Origin: Methylobacteriaceae bacterium
GTDB lineage: Bacteria; Pseudomonadota; Alphaproteobacteria; Rhizobiales; Beijerinckiaceae
Length of the DNA stretch: 64,000 nucleotides
Direction of reading: 5' to 3'
NCBI GenBank assembly: GCA_947444195.1
Contig: CANEZL010000004.1
Coordinates: forward strand, 124,001 to 188,000
The number at the start of each line of letters is the position of its first letter. Position 1 is the first letter of the stretch. A program made the translations under genes and the position numbers. Under the pieces are notes generated by a model. That model ran no database searches, was not told the DNA's origin, and saw only the letters and a program-made list of their open reading frames with translations. Shown in pieces: positions 20,639 to 30,898 of this stretch.

Positions 20639-22093
20639 GTGATCCGCAAGCGCCTGAAGCGGTGGCTCCATCTCGGCCACCGCTGGCTCGGCATCGTGAC
20701 CTGCCTGCTCTTCGCGACGTGGTTCGTCTCGGGGCTGGTGATGCTCCATGTCGGCTTCCCCGCCCTGAGCGAGGACGCGCGCCGCGCCGGCCTGCCCGCC
20801 CTCGACTGGGCGCAGGTCCGGCTCTCGCCGGAGGAGGCGCTGGCGGCGGCGGGCGCGGACCGCTTCCCCCGCGACCTGCGCCTCGCCATGCTCGACCGCC
20901 GGGCGGTCTACCGGATCACCGACTGGGACGGCTCGATCCGCACCCTCTCGGCGCTGGACGGCGCGCCTGTCGCCGGGGTCGATGCCGCGACCGCCCGCGC
21001 GGTCGCGGCGCACGACCCGCGCGCGGTACGCCCCGCGAGCCTCGGCACGGTGGCGCGCGACCAGTGGAGCGTGACGGCGCGCTACGATCCCCTCCGGCCG
21101 TTCCATCTCGTGGGGCTGGGCGACGCGGCCGAGACCCGCCTCTACGTCTCGGCGCGCACGGGCGCGGTCGCCCTCGACACCACGGGCCGCGAGCGTTTCT
21201 GGAACTGGTTCGGGGCGATCCCGCACTGGATCTACCTGACCCCCTTGCGGGCGCAGGCGGAGCTCTGGCGCGACGTGGTGCTCTGGGTCTCGGGCGTCGC
21301 GGCCGCCGCCGCCGTCAGCGGATTCTGGATCGGGCTGCTGCGCCTGCGCCCGCGGCGGCGCTACCGGGACGGGCGCGCGACGCCCTATCGCGGCTGGATG
21401 GCGTGGCACCACCTCGCCGGCACCGTCGGCGGGGTCACGCTCCTCGCCTTCATCGCGAGCGGCTGGCTCTCGGTGAACCCCAACCGCTGGTTCGGGCCGC
21501 GGGCGCCGAGCCAGGAGATGCTGGAGCGCTACGCGGGCGCGACCGCGCCGCGCTTCGCCCCAGGCGTGGCCGCGCTTCGCGCCGCCTGCCCCGAGGTGGT
21601 CGAGCTCCGCTTCGGCCATCTCGGCGGCAGGCGGCTCGCCGTGGCTGCCTCGCGCGGCGATACCGTGTCGTGCTTCGGGGACGATGCGCTCGGCCTCGCG
21701 CGCCTCACGGCCGCGGCCCGCCTGCTGCTGCCGGAGGCCGGGGCCCCACGCGTCACGCGCCTCGAGGAGGAGGACGCCTACTGGTACGGGCCCCGCGACA
21801 CGCGCCCGCTCCCGGTCCTGCGGGCGGTCTTCGCCGATCCGGACGCGACGTGGTTCCACATCGATCCGCGCACCGGCGAGATCCTCAACCGCGCGGACCG
21901 CAGCGCGCGCCTCTACCGCTGGCTGTTCAGCGCCGCCCATACCTGGGATCTCGGCATCCTGCTGCGGCACCCGCCGGCCCGGGACATCGTGGTCTGGCTG
22001 CTCTCCGCCCTCGGCCTCGCCACCGCCCTGTCCGGCATCGTCCTCGGCTGGCGCCGGCTGCGCAGGCGCGCGGTCCGGCCTGTCCCCGCCTGA
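20639..22093 (+). CDS. PepSY-domain membrane protein
   Basis: A 484-residue protein beginning at GTG 20639, directly behind the receptor. The first helix carries histidines (WLHLGHRWLGIV), and further helices lie near residues 215-240, 260-285 and 455-475, with PepSY-type periplasmic domains between (DRRAVYRI..., YVSARTGAV, FHIDPRTGEIL). Members of this family accompany TonB receptors and are thought to reduce ferric-siderophores in the periplasm; here a role in corrinoid or metal release is inferred from the shared riboswitch. Confidence 0.85.
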   Translation: MIRKRLKRWLHLGHRWLGIVTCLLFATWFVSGLVMLHVGFPALSEDARRAGLPALDWAQVRLSPEEALAAAGADRFPRDLRLAMLDRRAVYRITDWDGSIRTLSALDGAPVAGVDAATARAVAAHDPRAVRPASLGTVARDQWSVTARYDPLRPFHLVGLGDAAETRLYVSARTGAVALDTTGRERFWNWFGAIPHWIYLTPLRAQAELWRDVVLWVSGVAAAAAVSGFWIGLLRLRPRRRYRDGRATPYRGWMAWHHLAGTVGGVTLLAFIASGWLSVNPNRWFGPRAPSQEMLERYAGATAPRFAPGVAALRAACPEVVELRFGHLGGRRLAVAASRGDTVSCFGDDALGLARLTAAARLLLPEAGAPRVTRLEEEDAYWYGPRDTRPLPVLRAVFADPDATWFHIDPRTGEILNRADRSARLYRWLFSAAHTWDLGILLRHPPARDIVVWLLSALGLATALSGIVLGWRRLRRRAVRPVPA

Positions 22094-22127
22094 TGGCGAG
22101 CGGATGGGCGACCGCGGGCCGGTTCTG

Positions 22128-22158
22128 GCATCCCCTCGCCCCGCAGGTGAGGGGATGC
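22128..22158. terminator. Hairpin between convergent PepSY and HPr genes
   Basis: GCATCCCCTC pairs perfectly with GAGGGGATGC over an 11-base loop, located between two convergent genes. There is no clear T tract, so termination is inferred from position only. Confidence 0.5.
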
Positions 22159-22196
22159 GCACGGGGGCGCGGCGATTGCCTGGAGGATCCGCGCGG

Positions 22197-22514
22197 CTAC
22201 TCGTCCTCGCCGAAGCGGTTGGCGAGGAGCGCCTCGATCGCCTCCATGCAGGCCTGCGCGTCGTTGCCGGCCGCGGTGACGATGATGGAGGTGCCCTGGG
22301 CCGCGCCCAGGGTGAGGAGGCCCATGATCGAGCGCCCGCCCACCGTCTCGCCCGCGCGGGTCACGGTCACCGCCGCATCGAAGCGCTCCACCGTCTGGAC
22401 GAACTTGGCGGAGGCGCGGGCGTGGAGGCCGCGGCGGTTGATGATCGGGAGCGTCCGCAGGAGGCCTCCTTCCGGAACGGGCGGCAGGTCGTCCGTTTCG
22501 TAGAGATCGTCCAT
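22197..22514 (-). CDS. HPr family phosphocarrier (regulatory PTS)
   Basis: A 105-residue HPr-like protein. The phosphorylatable histidine is in NRRGLHARAS (His31), and the regulatory serine region GGRSIMGLLTLGAAQG is present for HPr kinase. ATG 22514 gives an N-terminal extension of about 17 acidic residues compared with E. coli HPr, common in alphaproteobacteria. It lies downstream of EIIA and HPr kinase, in a pathway that controls metabolism and ChvG-ChvI-type signalling rather than sugar import. Confidence 0.92.
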   Translation of the reverse strand: MDDLYETDDLPPVPEGGLLRTLPIINRRGLHARASAKFVQTVERFDAAVTVTRAGETVGGRSIMGLLTLGAAQGTSIIVTAAGNDAQACMEAIEALLANRFGEDE

Positions 22515-22715
22515 CGCTGCGGCGCGCCTCGTTGGGAAGCCGCGCGAGCGGGCCCCGCGTCGGCGGACGGACCGGCCGTCGTGGATCGTGCCTAGCCGGT
22601 TCGCGGCAGGGACGGAAGTGGTTTCGCGGGCGACCCGGTGACGCCGTCGGGCCCCCGACAACCCCCGGACCGCGCGCCGCGGGCGTTCCGGGAGGCGGGA
22701 TCCCGCGGGCGGCCT

Positions 22716-23117
22716 CTACTTGCCGGCGAGCACCCGCGAGGCGACGTTGATGTACTTGCGCCCCGCCTCCTGGGCGTGGAGCACCGCGTCCCCGAGGGAT
22801 TCCTCGTCGCGGACGCTGGCGAGCTTGATCAGCATCGGCAGGTTGATCCCGGCGACCACCTCGACGGCGCCGCCGTTCATACAGGAGAGGGCGAGGTTCG
22901 ACGGCGTGCCGCCGAACATGTCGGTGAGCACCACCACGCCGGTGCCCGTGTTCACGCGGCCGACCGCGGACATGATGTCCCGCCGCCGCATCTCCATGTC
23001 GTCCTCCGGGCCGATCGTGATGGTCTCGATCTGCTCTTGGGGGCCGACCACATGCTCCAACGCGGCCTTGAACTCGGTCGCGAGCAAGCCGTGGGTGACG
23101 AGCACCATGCCAATCAT
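22716..23117 (-). CDS. PTS EIIA component, mannose (AgaF/ManX) type
   Basis: A 133-residue protein with the active histidine in VLVTHGLLA (His9) and the core LTDMFGGTPSNLAL. The ATG at 23117 is followed by an in-frame ATG at 23108; the first is taken. No EIIB/C transporter genes accompany it, so it serves in the phosphorelay from HPr as a regulator, as in other Rhizobiales. Confidence 0.92.
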   Translation of the reverse strand: MIGMVLVTHGLLATEFKAALEHVVGPQEQIETITIGPEDDMEMRRRDIMSAVGRVNTGTGVVVLTDMFGGTPSNLALSCMNGGAVEVVAGINLPMLIKLASVRDEESLGDAVLHAQEAGRKYINVASRVLAGK

Positions 23118-23265
23118 CGACGCGTGATCCGACGTCCTGTGAACCGAGCCGCCATGTTGTGCATCGCACGCGGCAAGCACAAGACGGACGCGGCGTTTTG
23201 CTCAAACGAGCGGCCCATCATGCCACGGCCGCTGCGCCCGCGCCACAGGACCGTTCCGCGCGCCG

Positions 23266-23742
23266 CTACGCAGCCGGCCTGTGCGGCTGCGAAGTCACGC
23301 CGCAGGCGGCGAGGATCAGGCCGGGCGCGAGCCCGGTGTCGCGCAGGGCGCGGTCGAGGCAGAGGCGCGGCAGGGAGATCCCCAGGAGATCCGCGCGCTC
23401 GGCCCCCGGCTCCGGCAGCCGCGGGGCGGCGGGGACGAGGTCGACCACGAGGCGCAGGAGGCAGGCCTCCTCCGCCGGCCGGCCGAGCAGGCCGAGGCCG
23501 CGCACCTCGATCCGGCCGGCGATGGCCGGATGCGGCCGGGCCACGAGGCGCCCGTGCCGCAGGGCGATCCGCACCCGGTCGTCGGCCACGAGGGCGGCGA
23601 ACAGCCCGCGCGCGGCGGCCCGTTCGAGGAGCGCGAGCCCGAGGCTCGACTTGCCGGACCCGGATTCGCCCCGAATCAGCACGCCCGCCTCGCCCAGCAC
23701 CACGCAGGTGGCGTGGCAGGCGAGGCCGGGCGCCTCAGGCAT
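23266..23742 (-). CDS. hprK: HPr kinase/phosphorylase, short form
   Basis: A 158-residue protein corresponding to the catalytic C-terminal domain only, the usual alphaproteobacterial form. The P-loop GESGSGKSS (residues 25-33) and the downstream LVADDRVRI segment are present. It phosphorylates the regulatory serine of HPr. Its start overlaps the end of the histidine kinase gene by 8 bp, indicating translational coupling. Confidence 0.93.
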   Translation of the reverse strand: MPEAPGLACHATCVVLGEAGVLIRGESGSGKSSLGLALLERAAARGLFAALVADDRVRIALRHGRLVARPHPAIAGRIEVRGLGLLGRPAEEACLLRLVVDLVPAAPRLPEPGAERADLLGISLPRLCLDRALRDTGLAPGLILAACGVTSQPHRPAA

Positions 23743-25516
23743 GGGCGAGCTGGCGCGGGGCGCCGGGCAGGCGCACCACGAAGCGGGCGCCGCGCACGGT
23801 GGGCTCGCCCTCCTCGTTGGCCGGGCCCGGCCGGTTCTCGGCCCGGATCGTGCCGCGATGGGCCTGCACGATCTGCCGGGAGATCGAGAGGCCGAGGCCG
23901 GAATTCTGGCCGAAGCCCTGCTCGGGCCGGTCCGTGTAGAAGCGCTCGAAGATCCGCTCCAGGGCGTGCTCGGGAATGCCGGGGCCCTCGTCCTCGCAGA
24001 TCATCTCGACCTCGCCGCGCACCCGCCGGAGCGCCACCCGGACCTTCGCCTCGGGGGGCGAGAAGGAGCGGGCGTTGTCGATGAGGTTGTTGACGACCTG
24101 GCCCAGGCGGCTGTCGTGGCCGATGATCGCGAAGGGCGTCTCCTCGCCGGCCGGCGCCTCGATGTCGAGCTGGATCACGCAGTCCTTCGGGCGCCGGCGC
24201 TCGTTGGCCACCGAGATCACGGTGGTGAGGAGCTTGCGCAGGTCGACCCGCCGCGCCTCGGCGCGGGCGAGTTCCGCGTCGAGGCGGGAGGCGTCGGCGA
24301 TGTCGCTGATCAGCCGGTCGAGGCGCTTCACGTCGTGCTGGATGATCGCCATCAGGCGCCCGCGCGATTCGTCGGTCTTGGCGAGCGGCAGGGTCTCCAC
24401 GGCGCTCCGGAGCGAGGTCAGCGGGTTCTTGAGCTCGTGGCTCACGTCGGCCGCGAAGCTCTCGATGGCGTCGATGCGCCGGTAGAGGGCCTGGGTCATG
24501 TCCCTGAGCGCCCCGGAGAGGTGCCCGATCTCGTCGGTGCGGTAGGTGAAGTCGGGGATCTCCTCGCGGGTCTTGATGCCCATCCGCACCTTCTCGGCGG
24601 CCTCCGCGAGGCGGCGCACCGGCCCGGCGATGGCGCCCGCGAGCAGGATCGACAGGGCCACCATGATCACGGCGGCGACGATGAAGACCTGGAACAGGCC
24701 GAAGCGCTCGGAGGCGATCACGCGGTCGATGGCGTCGCCCTGCGTCGAGATCAGGAGGGCGCCGCGCACTTGGCCCCCCTTGTGGATCGGCACCGCCACC
24801 GAGACCGTGGTCTCGCCGACGCCGTTGCGGCGCACGAGGCTGCCCCGCGCGCCCGCGAGCGCGGTCTGGACCTCGCGCAGGGAATGGCCGTTGGTGGGGC
24901 CGACCTCCTCCGGGGCGGCGCTCCGGCCGAACAGGGCGGTGAGCCCGGACTGCACCCCGTTGAAGGCGCGCTCCAGCACGTTCGCCTTGTGCTGGGGGGC
25001 CTCGCCGCGCCCGTCGTTGCGGTTGAACAGCGAGCGGGTGTCGAAGAGCAGGCCGCCCTCGCGGTCGTAGATCCGCGCCCGGTTGCCGGTGGGGGTGACG
25101 AGGCGCGCGAGCAGGGGCGCCACCTGCTCCGGGTTGAGGGAGAAGGCGAGCGGCGAGGCCTCCTCCTCGGGTCCCGGCTCCCCCGCCTGATCCTGCAGGA
25201 GCTTGTCGGGATCGATGCGGATGGTGTCGGTGTCGACGGAGGCCGAGGAGGCGATGGCGCTCGCGATGATCTCGCCCTGGATGGCGAGGCTCTGCACCCG
25301 CGCCTGGATCAGCCCCTGGCGGAACTGGTTCAGGTAGAGGAAGCCCACCAGCAGCGCGACGAGCCCCACGAGGTTGAGCACGACGATGCGGCGGGTGAGG
25401 CTGGAGGAGGCGCGCTGGCCGATGCCCTCCCAGAAGCTGCGCGGCCAGGCGAGGGGCAGGGCGAGGCGCCGGCCGAGCGGGGGGCGGGGCGCGGGTTCGT
25501 CGGTGGTGGACGGCAC
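23735..25516 (-). CDS. chvG: Sensor histidine kinase ChvG/ExoS
   Basis: A 593-residue two-component kinase: N-terminal helix (about 42-62), a periplasmic domain, second helix (~265-290), HAMP, then HisKA with the phosphorylated His in DVSHELKNPLTS (~358) and an HATPase domain (NLIDNARSF, GPGIP, GLGLS). In Rhizobiales ChvG senses acid/envelope stress and controls exopolysaccharide and host-interaction genes. It sits between hprK and chvI as in relatives. Confidence 0.95.
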   Translation of the reverse strand: MPSTTDEPAPRPPLGRRLALPLAWPRSFWEGIGQRASSSLTRRIVVLNLVGLVALLVGFLYLNQFRQGLIQARVQSLAIQGEIIASAIASSASVDTDTIRIDPDKLLQDQAGEPGPEEEASPLAFSLNPEQVAPLLARLVTPTGNRARIYDREGGLLFDTRSLFNRNDGRGEAPQHKANVLERAFNGVQSGLTALFGRSAAPEEVGPTNGHSLREVQTALAGARGSLVRRNGVGETTVSVAVPIHKGGQVRGALLISTQGDAIDRVIASERFGLFQVFIVAAVIMVALSILLAGAIAGPVRRLAEAAEKVRMGIKTREEIPDFTYRTDEIGHLSGALRDMTQALYRRIDAIESFAADVSHELKNPLTSLRSAVETLPLAKTDESRGRLMAIIQHDVKRLDRLISDIADASRLDAELARAEARRVDLRKLLTTVISVANERRRPKDCVIQLDIEAPAGEETPFAIIGHDSRLGQVVNNLIDNARSFSPPEAKVRVALRRVRGEVEMICEDEGPGIPEHALERIFERFYTDRPEQGFGQNSGLGLSISRQIVQAHRGTIRAENRPGPANEEGEPTVRGARFVVRLPGAPRQLAHA

Positions 25517-25540
25517 GGGGGAGCGGTCTCGCAGCGGGGC

Positions 25541-26251
25541 TCAGCTTTCCTTGAAGCGGTAGCCGACGCCGTAGAGGGTCTCGATCATGTCGAAGTTCGT
25601 GTCCGTGACCTTGAACTTCTTGCGCAGCCGCTTGATGTGGCTGTCGATGGTGCGGTCGTCCACGTAGACCTGATCGTCGTAGGCCGCGTCCATGAGCGCG
25701 TTGCGGCTCTTCACGACGCCGGGCCGGTGGGCCAGCGCCTGCAGGATCAGGAACTCGGTGACGGTGAGCGTCACCGGCTCGCCCTTCCAGGTGCAGGTGT
25801 GGCGCTCCGGGTCCATCATCAGGGCGCCGCGCTCGAGCGACCGGGCGGCCACGTCCGCCTCGCGGGCGGCGGCGCCGGGGCCGTCCTTCGGGGCGAAGCG
25901 GCGCAGCACCGCCTTGACCCGCTCCACCAGCAGGCGCTGCGAGAACGGCTTATGGATGAAGTCGTCCGCGCCCATCTTCAGGCCGAACAGCTCGTCGATC
26001 TCCTCGTCCTTCGAGGTGAGGAAGATCACCGGCAGGTCCGATTTCTGCCGCAGGCGGCGGAGAAGCTCCATCCCGTCCATGCGCGGCATCTTGATGTCGA
26101 AGATCGCCAGATCCGGGGGCGAGTGGCGCAGGCCGTCCAGCGCCGAGGCGCCGTCCGTGTAGGTCTGGATGCGGTACCCTTCGGTCTCCAGGGCGATCGA
26201 CACGGACGTGAGGATGTTGCGGTCGTCGTCGACGAGGGCGATGGTCGGCAT
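25541..26251 (-). CDS. chvI: Response regulator ChvI
   Basis: A 236-residue OmpR/PhoB-type regulator. The receiver has the acidic pocket (DDD, residues 8-10), phosphoacceptor Asp in [12 protein letters not shown] (~53) and Lys in HKPFSQR. The DNA-binding winged helix spans about 135-232 ([21 protein letters not shown]). It is encoded 24 bp upstream of chvG. The gene usually found next to it in relatives, pckA, is absent; a HugZ-like gene is divergent instead. Confidence 0.95.
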   Translation of the reverse strand: MPTIALVDDDRNILTSVSIALETEGYRIQTYTDGASALDGLRHSPPDLAIFDIKMPRMDGMELLRRLRQKSDLPVIFLTSKDEEIDELFGLKMGADDFIHKPFSQRLLVERVKAVLRRFAPKDGPGAAAREADVAARSLERGALMMDPERHTCTWKGEPVTLTVTEFLILQALAHRPGVVKSRNALMDAAYDDQVYVDDRTIDSHIKRLRKKFKVTDTNFDMIETLYGVGYRFKES

Positions 26252-26507
26252 GCGCGTTCCTTAGACTGAAACGGCGGCGGCGGGACTCGGGCCCAGGCGA
26301 ACGGCCGAGCCCGGACCCGTCGGCGGCAGGCGTGAGCGCGAGGCGGGCCCCGGGCACCGGCCGCCCGGGACCCGCTTCGCACCGAAGGGACAGGTGCTTT
26401 AGTATGAAGCTCTGAAAAAAGCGAGCGCCGGACATAGCTTGGCCGTATTCACCTGGGCTGATCCGGGCGACGGGGCGCGTTCCGGGCCGCGAATCGGGGA
26501 GGAGACG

Positions 26508-27296
26508 ATGGACGGAACGGATCAGGCCGGCGCCCCGCGCGGTCCGGCGCGTCCGCTGCCCGCGGCGGAAGCGGGGTTCGACGCGGTGGCGCTCGCCCGC
26601 AACCTCCTGCGCAGCATCCGCAGCGGGGCGCTCGCGACCCTCGATCCGGACGGCGCGCCCTTCGCCTCCCTCGTCACCGTGGCCACCGACGCGGACGGCA
26701 CGCCCCTGTTGCTGCTGTCGCGCCTCTCCGCCCATACCCGCAACCTCCTCGCCGATCCGCGCTGCTCGCTGCTGCTGGCGGCGGGCGGAAAGGGCGACCC
26801 CCTCGCCCATCCCCGGCTGACCGTGGCCGGGCGGGCGGCGCCCACGGAGGAGGCCCGGGCGCGCGCCCGCTTCCTCGCCCGCCATCCGAAGGCGAAGCTC
26901 TACGCCGACTTCCCCGATTTCGGCTTCTACGCCCTGGCGCCCGCGGCCGGGCACCTGAACGGCGGCTTCGCCAAGGCCGCCACGCTCACGCGGGACGAAC
27001 TTCTCCTCGACCTCGCCGGGGCCGAGGGTCTCGTGGCCGGGGAGGCCGGCGCCGTGGCCCACATGAACGCCGACCACGCCGACGCCCTCGCCCTCTACGC
27101 CTCCGGGACGGGGGAGGGCGGGCGCGAGGGCGCCCATGCGGGCACCTGGCAGCTCACGGGCCTCGACCCCGAGGGGATGGACCTGGTTTCCGGCGAGCGC
27201 ACGGCGCGGGTGCTCTATCCCGAGCCGGTCGCCGAGATGGGCGCCCTGCGCAAGATCCTCGTCGCCATGGCCGCCCGGGCCCGCGGGGCGGGCTGA
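26508..27296 (+). CDS. HugZ-like pyridoxamine-oxidase-fold protein with DUF2470 domain
   Basis: A 262-residue protein. The N-terminal half is a split-barrel flavin/heme-binding domain (SGALATLDPDGAPFASLVTVATD), and the C-terminal half is DUF2470 (VAHMNADHADALALYA). HugZ-type proteins bind or degrade heme. The ATG at 26508 follows GGGGAGGAGACG; an upstream extension from 26439 is not conserved-looking. It is divergent from chvI across 256 bp. Confidence 0.85.
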   Translation: MDGTDQAGAPRGPARPLPAAEAGFDAVALARNLLRSIRSGALATLDPDGAPFASLVTVATDADGTPLLLLSRLSAHTRNLLADPRCSLLLAAGGKGDPLAHPRLTVAGRAAPTEEARARARFLARHPKAKLYADFPDFGFYALAPAAGHLNGGFAKAATLTRDELLLDLAGAEGLVAGEAGAVAHMNADHADALALYASGTGEGGREGAHAGTWQLTGLDPEGMDLVSGERTARVLYPEPVAEMGALRKILVAMAARARGAG

Positions 27297-27383
27297 GGGG
27301 CGGGAGGGAGGCCCGAGGGAGGCTCGGGGGCGAGGCTCGAAGGGGCTATGGCGGACCCGGCCCCGATGCCCCATATAGGCGCG

Positions 27384-27584
27384 ATGAACGAGATCCAGTC
27401 CGATACCTACCCCTTCAGCCTCGACGTCGAGCCGGTCGGCGAATCCGGCAGCATGTTCCAGTGGAGCATCCGCAAGAACGGCAAGCTGCATCAGCGCTCC
27501 GACCGCAAGCATCCCACCGAGGCCAAGGCCCGCGCCCATGGCGAGGCCGAGATCGAGCGCCTGATCCGCGGCCGCGGCCGCTGA
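27384..27584 (+). CDS. Small conserved-looking hypothetical protein
   Basis: A 66-residue basic protein (MNEIQSDTYPFSLDVEP ... WSIRKNGKLHQRSDRKHPTEAKARAHGEAEIERL). The pattern of an initial beta-strand-like part followed by a charged helix is non-random and the codon use is normal for this genome. Two in-frame ATGs lie upstream (27348, 27366); 27384 is preferred by composition. No function can be assigned. Confidence 0.6.
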   Translation: MNEIQSDTYPFSLDVEPVGESGSMFQWSIRKNGKLHQRSDRKHPTEAKARAHGEAEIERLIRGRGR

Positions 27585-27743
27585 TCCGGGGCGCTCTCAC
27601 CTCACGCGATCCGACGCGGGCGGCCCGGCGGTCGCCCGCGCCGTCCGGGGTGCGCGGCCGCGACGGCGCGAGCCGCCCTGTCGGCTCCGCCGCTCGTCCG
27701 CCCCTTGGCGTGTCCCCGCCCCGCTGCTATCCCGCGCCTGACC

Positions 27744-27849
27744 TAGAGCATCGTCCCGAAAGGTGGTTGCCGGCTTTCGGAAAAAGACGATGCGAAACCA
27801 AGAGCCTGGTGCATCGTCCTGGATCTGATTTCCAGCACGATGCGCTAGA
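27744..27849. repeat. Rhizobiales-type palindromic repeat (AGAGCAT family)
   Basis: TAGAGCATCGTCCCGAAAG...CTTTCGGAAAAAGACGATGC is followed by a second unit GTGCATCGTCCTGGA...TCCAGCACGATGCGCTAG. Related units are at 40721-40872. They match the general form of dispersed palindromic elements common in Rhizobiales (AGAGCATGATCCGGAAAAG...). The rest of the 27585-27920 gap shows nothing else recognisable. Confidence 0.8.
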
Positions 27850-27920
27850 ATAAGATCCCGATCAGACGGCGCACGACGTCCGGCCCCTCGGCCCGGTGCC
27901 GCGCGCCGGAGAGCCCGCCG

Positions 27921-29726
<1,806 letters not shown>

Positions 29727-29754
29727 GTTCAGTCCAGCCCCGGTAGAGCCTTTG

Positions 29755-30195
29755 CCCCTTGCGGGCAGGGTCGATTGCGCACGAGAAGGCATCGACGAGA
29801 TGGTCTTCGCTCCAAGACGCGTGCTTCATCTTTCTGCGGATGGGCAGATCGGACGGACGCGGCCCCAGGATGTTGCGTGCGAGAGGGCTCAACAGGGCGG
29901 GGTTCTTCCGGCGGCGCGCGTCGTCCTCGTGGAAGACCGCGTCCGGCGTCCCGTGCGGTTGGTTCTCGATGCCCCGCTGCGCGCCCACCCGTATCGCGAG
30001 CCGGCTCGGCGTGGACCGGCGCGAGAGCGCGAAGGTGCGCACGTGATCTTCCGTCCGCCCCGATCCGGCGCACGCTCACGACGCGACCGAAAGCGGCCCT
30101 GAGGTTTGAGCACGTCGTCGGCGCCGGCCTCACGGATCACCGCATTGGTGTCCGGGCGGTAGTGCATCATGTGCAATTGCCCTGCCCGCAAGGGG
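29755..30195 (-). mobile_element. Internally deleted ISAs1-type insertion element
   Basis: The ends carry inverted repeats: CCCCTTGCGGGCAGGG at 29755-29770 and its exact complement at 30180-30195, with further partial similarity inward (ATTGCGCAC / ATTGCAC). Between them, minus-strand frames encode fragments resembling an ISAs1-family transposase. No clear target duplication is visible. At about 441 bp the element is far shorter than a complete IS and resembles a MITE-like derivative. Confidence 0.6.
29760..30187 (-). pseudogene. ISAs1-family transposase remnant, frameshifted
   Basis: Reading leftward, one frame gives AVIREAGADDVLKPQGRF, comparable to the 'AIREAGGDYVLALKGNQ' region of ISAs1 transposases. 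After a frameshift near 30040, another frame gives RGIENQPHGTPDAVFHEDDARRR and NPALLSPLARNIL then RRKMKHASWSEDHLVDAF, comparable to the family's C-terminal 'HWGIENxLHWVLDVxFxED...' and 'KRAGWDxxFLL' regions. The middle and N-terminal parts are missing. Family assignment is from remembered motifs. Confidence 0.6.
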
Positions 30196-30239
30196 AAGAG
30201 AGGGCCCTGCATCACCGGGTCGACCGACCGCGAGACGGA

Positions 30240-30845
30240 TCACGCGGGCGGATCCGCATCGACGGTGCGGCGGGCGAGGTCGTAGGGGAAGCCCGCCCGG
30301 GCGAGGGCGGCGAGGTCGCGCGCGCGGTTCTCGGCGCGGGCCGCCTCGGGGCGGAAGGGGCCGAGCCGGCGGCGGCGGGCATAGGCGCGAGCGGCCTCCG
30401 CCTCGACGGTTGCGGCATCCGCCTCGCCCTCCGCCCGCTCGGCCGCCATCGCGGCCTCGACCGCGTCGCGCCCGACGCCCTTGGCCGCGAGCTTGGCCGC
30501 CGCGCCGCGGGCCGAGGCGCCGCGCCGCCGCAGCGTCGCGAGGCGGGCGCGGGCGAAGCGGGCATCGTCCACGAGGCCGGCCGAGACGGCGCGGGCCACC
30601 ACCGCCTCGACGAGCCCGGCGAAATCGGCCGCCTCCTCGCCGCGGGCGCGGGCCCGCTTCTCCACGCGGCGGGCCAGCGTCCGGCGCAGCATCTCCGTCG
30701 AGGCGCTGTAGCGTTCGAGGTAGTGCAGGGCCGCCCGCTCGAGCCAGGCCTCGCTCACCGGCCGCGGGACCGGCTTGTCCGCGGGCTCGGATCCCGCCCC
30801 CTGCCTGCGCGGAAATGGGTCGTCGGCAACGAATCTCTGGGTCAC
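30240..30845 (-). CDS. recX: Regulatory protein RecX
   Basis: A 201-residue, Arg/Ala-rich helical protein of RecX length plus a polar N-terminal extension. It shows the three-helix repeat pattern: ALHYLERYSASTEMLRRTLARRV, then LVDDARFARARLATLRRRGASARGAAAKLAAKGV. RecX modulates RecA filaments. The start is a GTG at 30845. It is not next to recA here, and no LexA box in the N7 form is seen upstream. Confidence 0.87.
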   Translation of the reverse strand: MTQRFVADDPFPRRQGAGSEPADKPVPRPVSEAWLERAALHYLERYSASTEMLRRTLARRVEKRARARGEEAADFAGLVEAVVARAVSAGLVDDARFARARLATLRRRGASARGAAAKLAAKGVGRDAVEAAMAAERAEGEADAATVEAEAARAYARRRRLGPFRPEAARAENRARDLAALARAGFPYDLARRTVDADPPA

Positions 30846-30871
30846 GGGTTCTTCACGATCTGAACAGGTTT

Positions 30872-30898
30872 GCGTTGCATGGTGCCATCATGCAACGC
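30872..30898. promoter_or_regulatory. Perfect 10-bp inverted repeat over a start codon
   Basis: GCGTTGCATG (30872-30881) and CATGCAACGC (30889-30898) are perfect complements separated by GTGCCAT. The right arm contains the ATG of the TAXI-type gene (30890), and the site lies in the 44-bp gap between divergent recX and that gene. It could be a repressor operator or an mRNA hairpin that hides the start codon. Confidence 0.6.

Noticed and set aside
30846-30871. LexA box upstream of recX
   Set aside because: GTTC and GAAC occur, but as GTTC-N10-GAAC in opposite orientation, not as the direct GAAC-N7-GAAC repeat.
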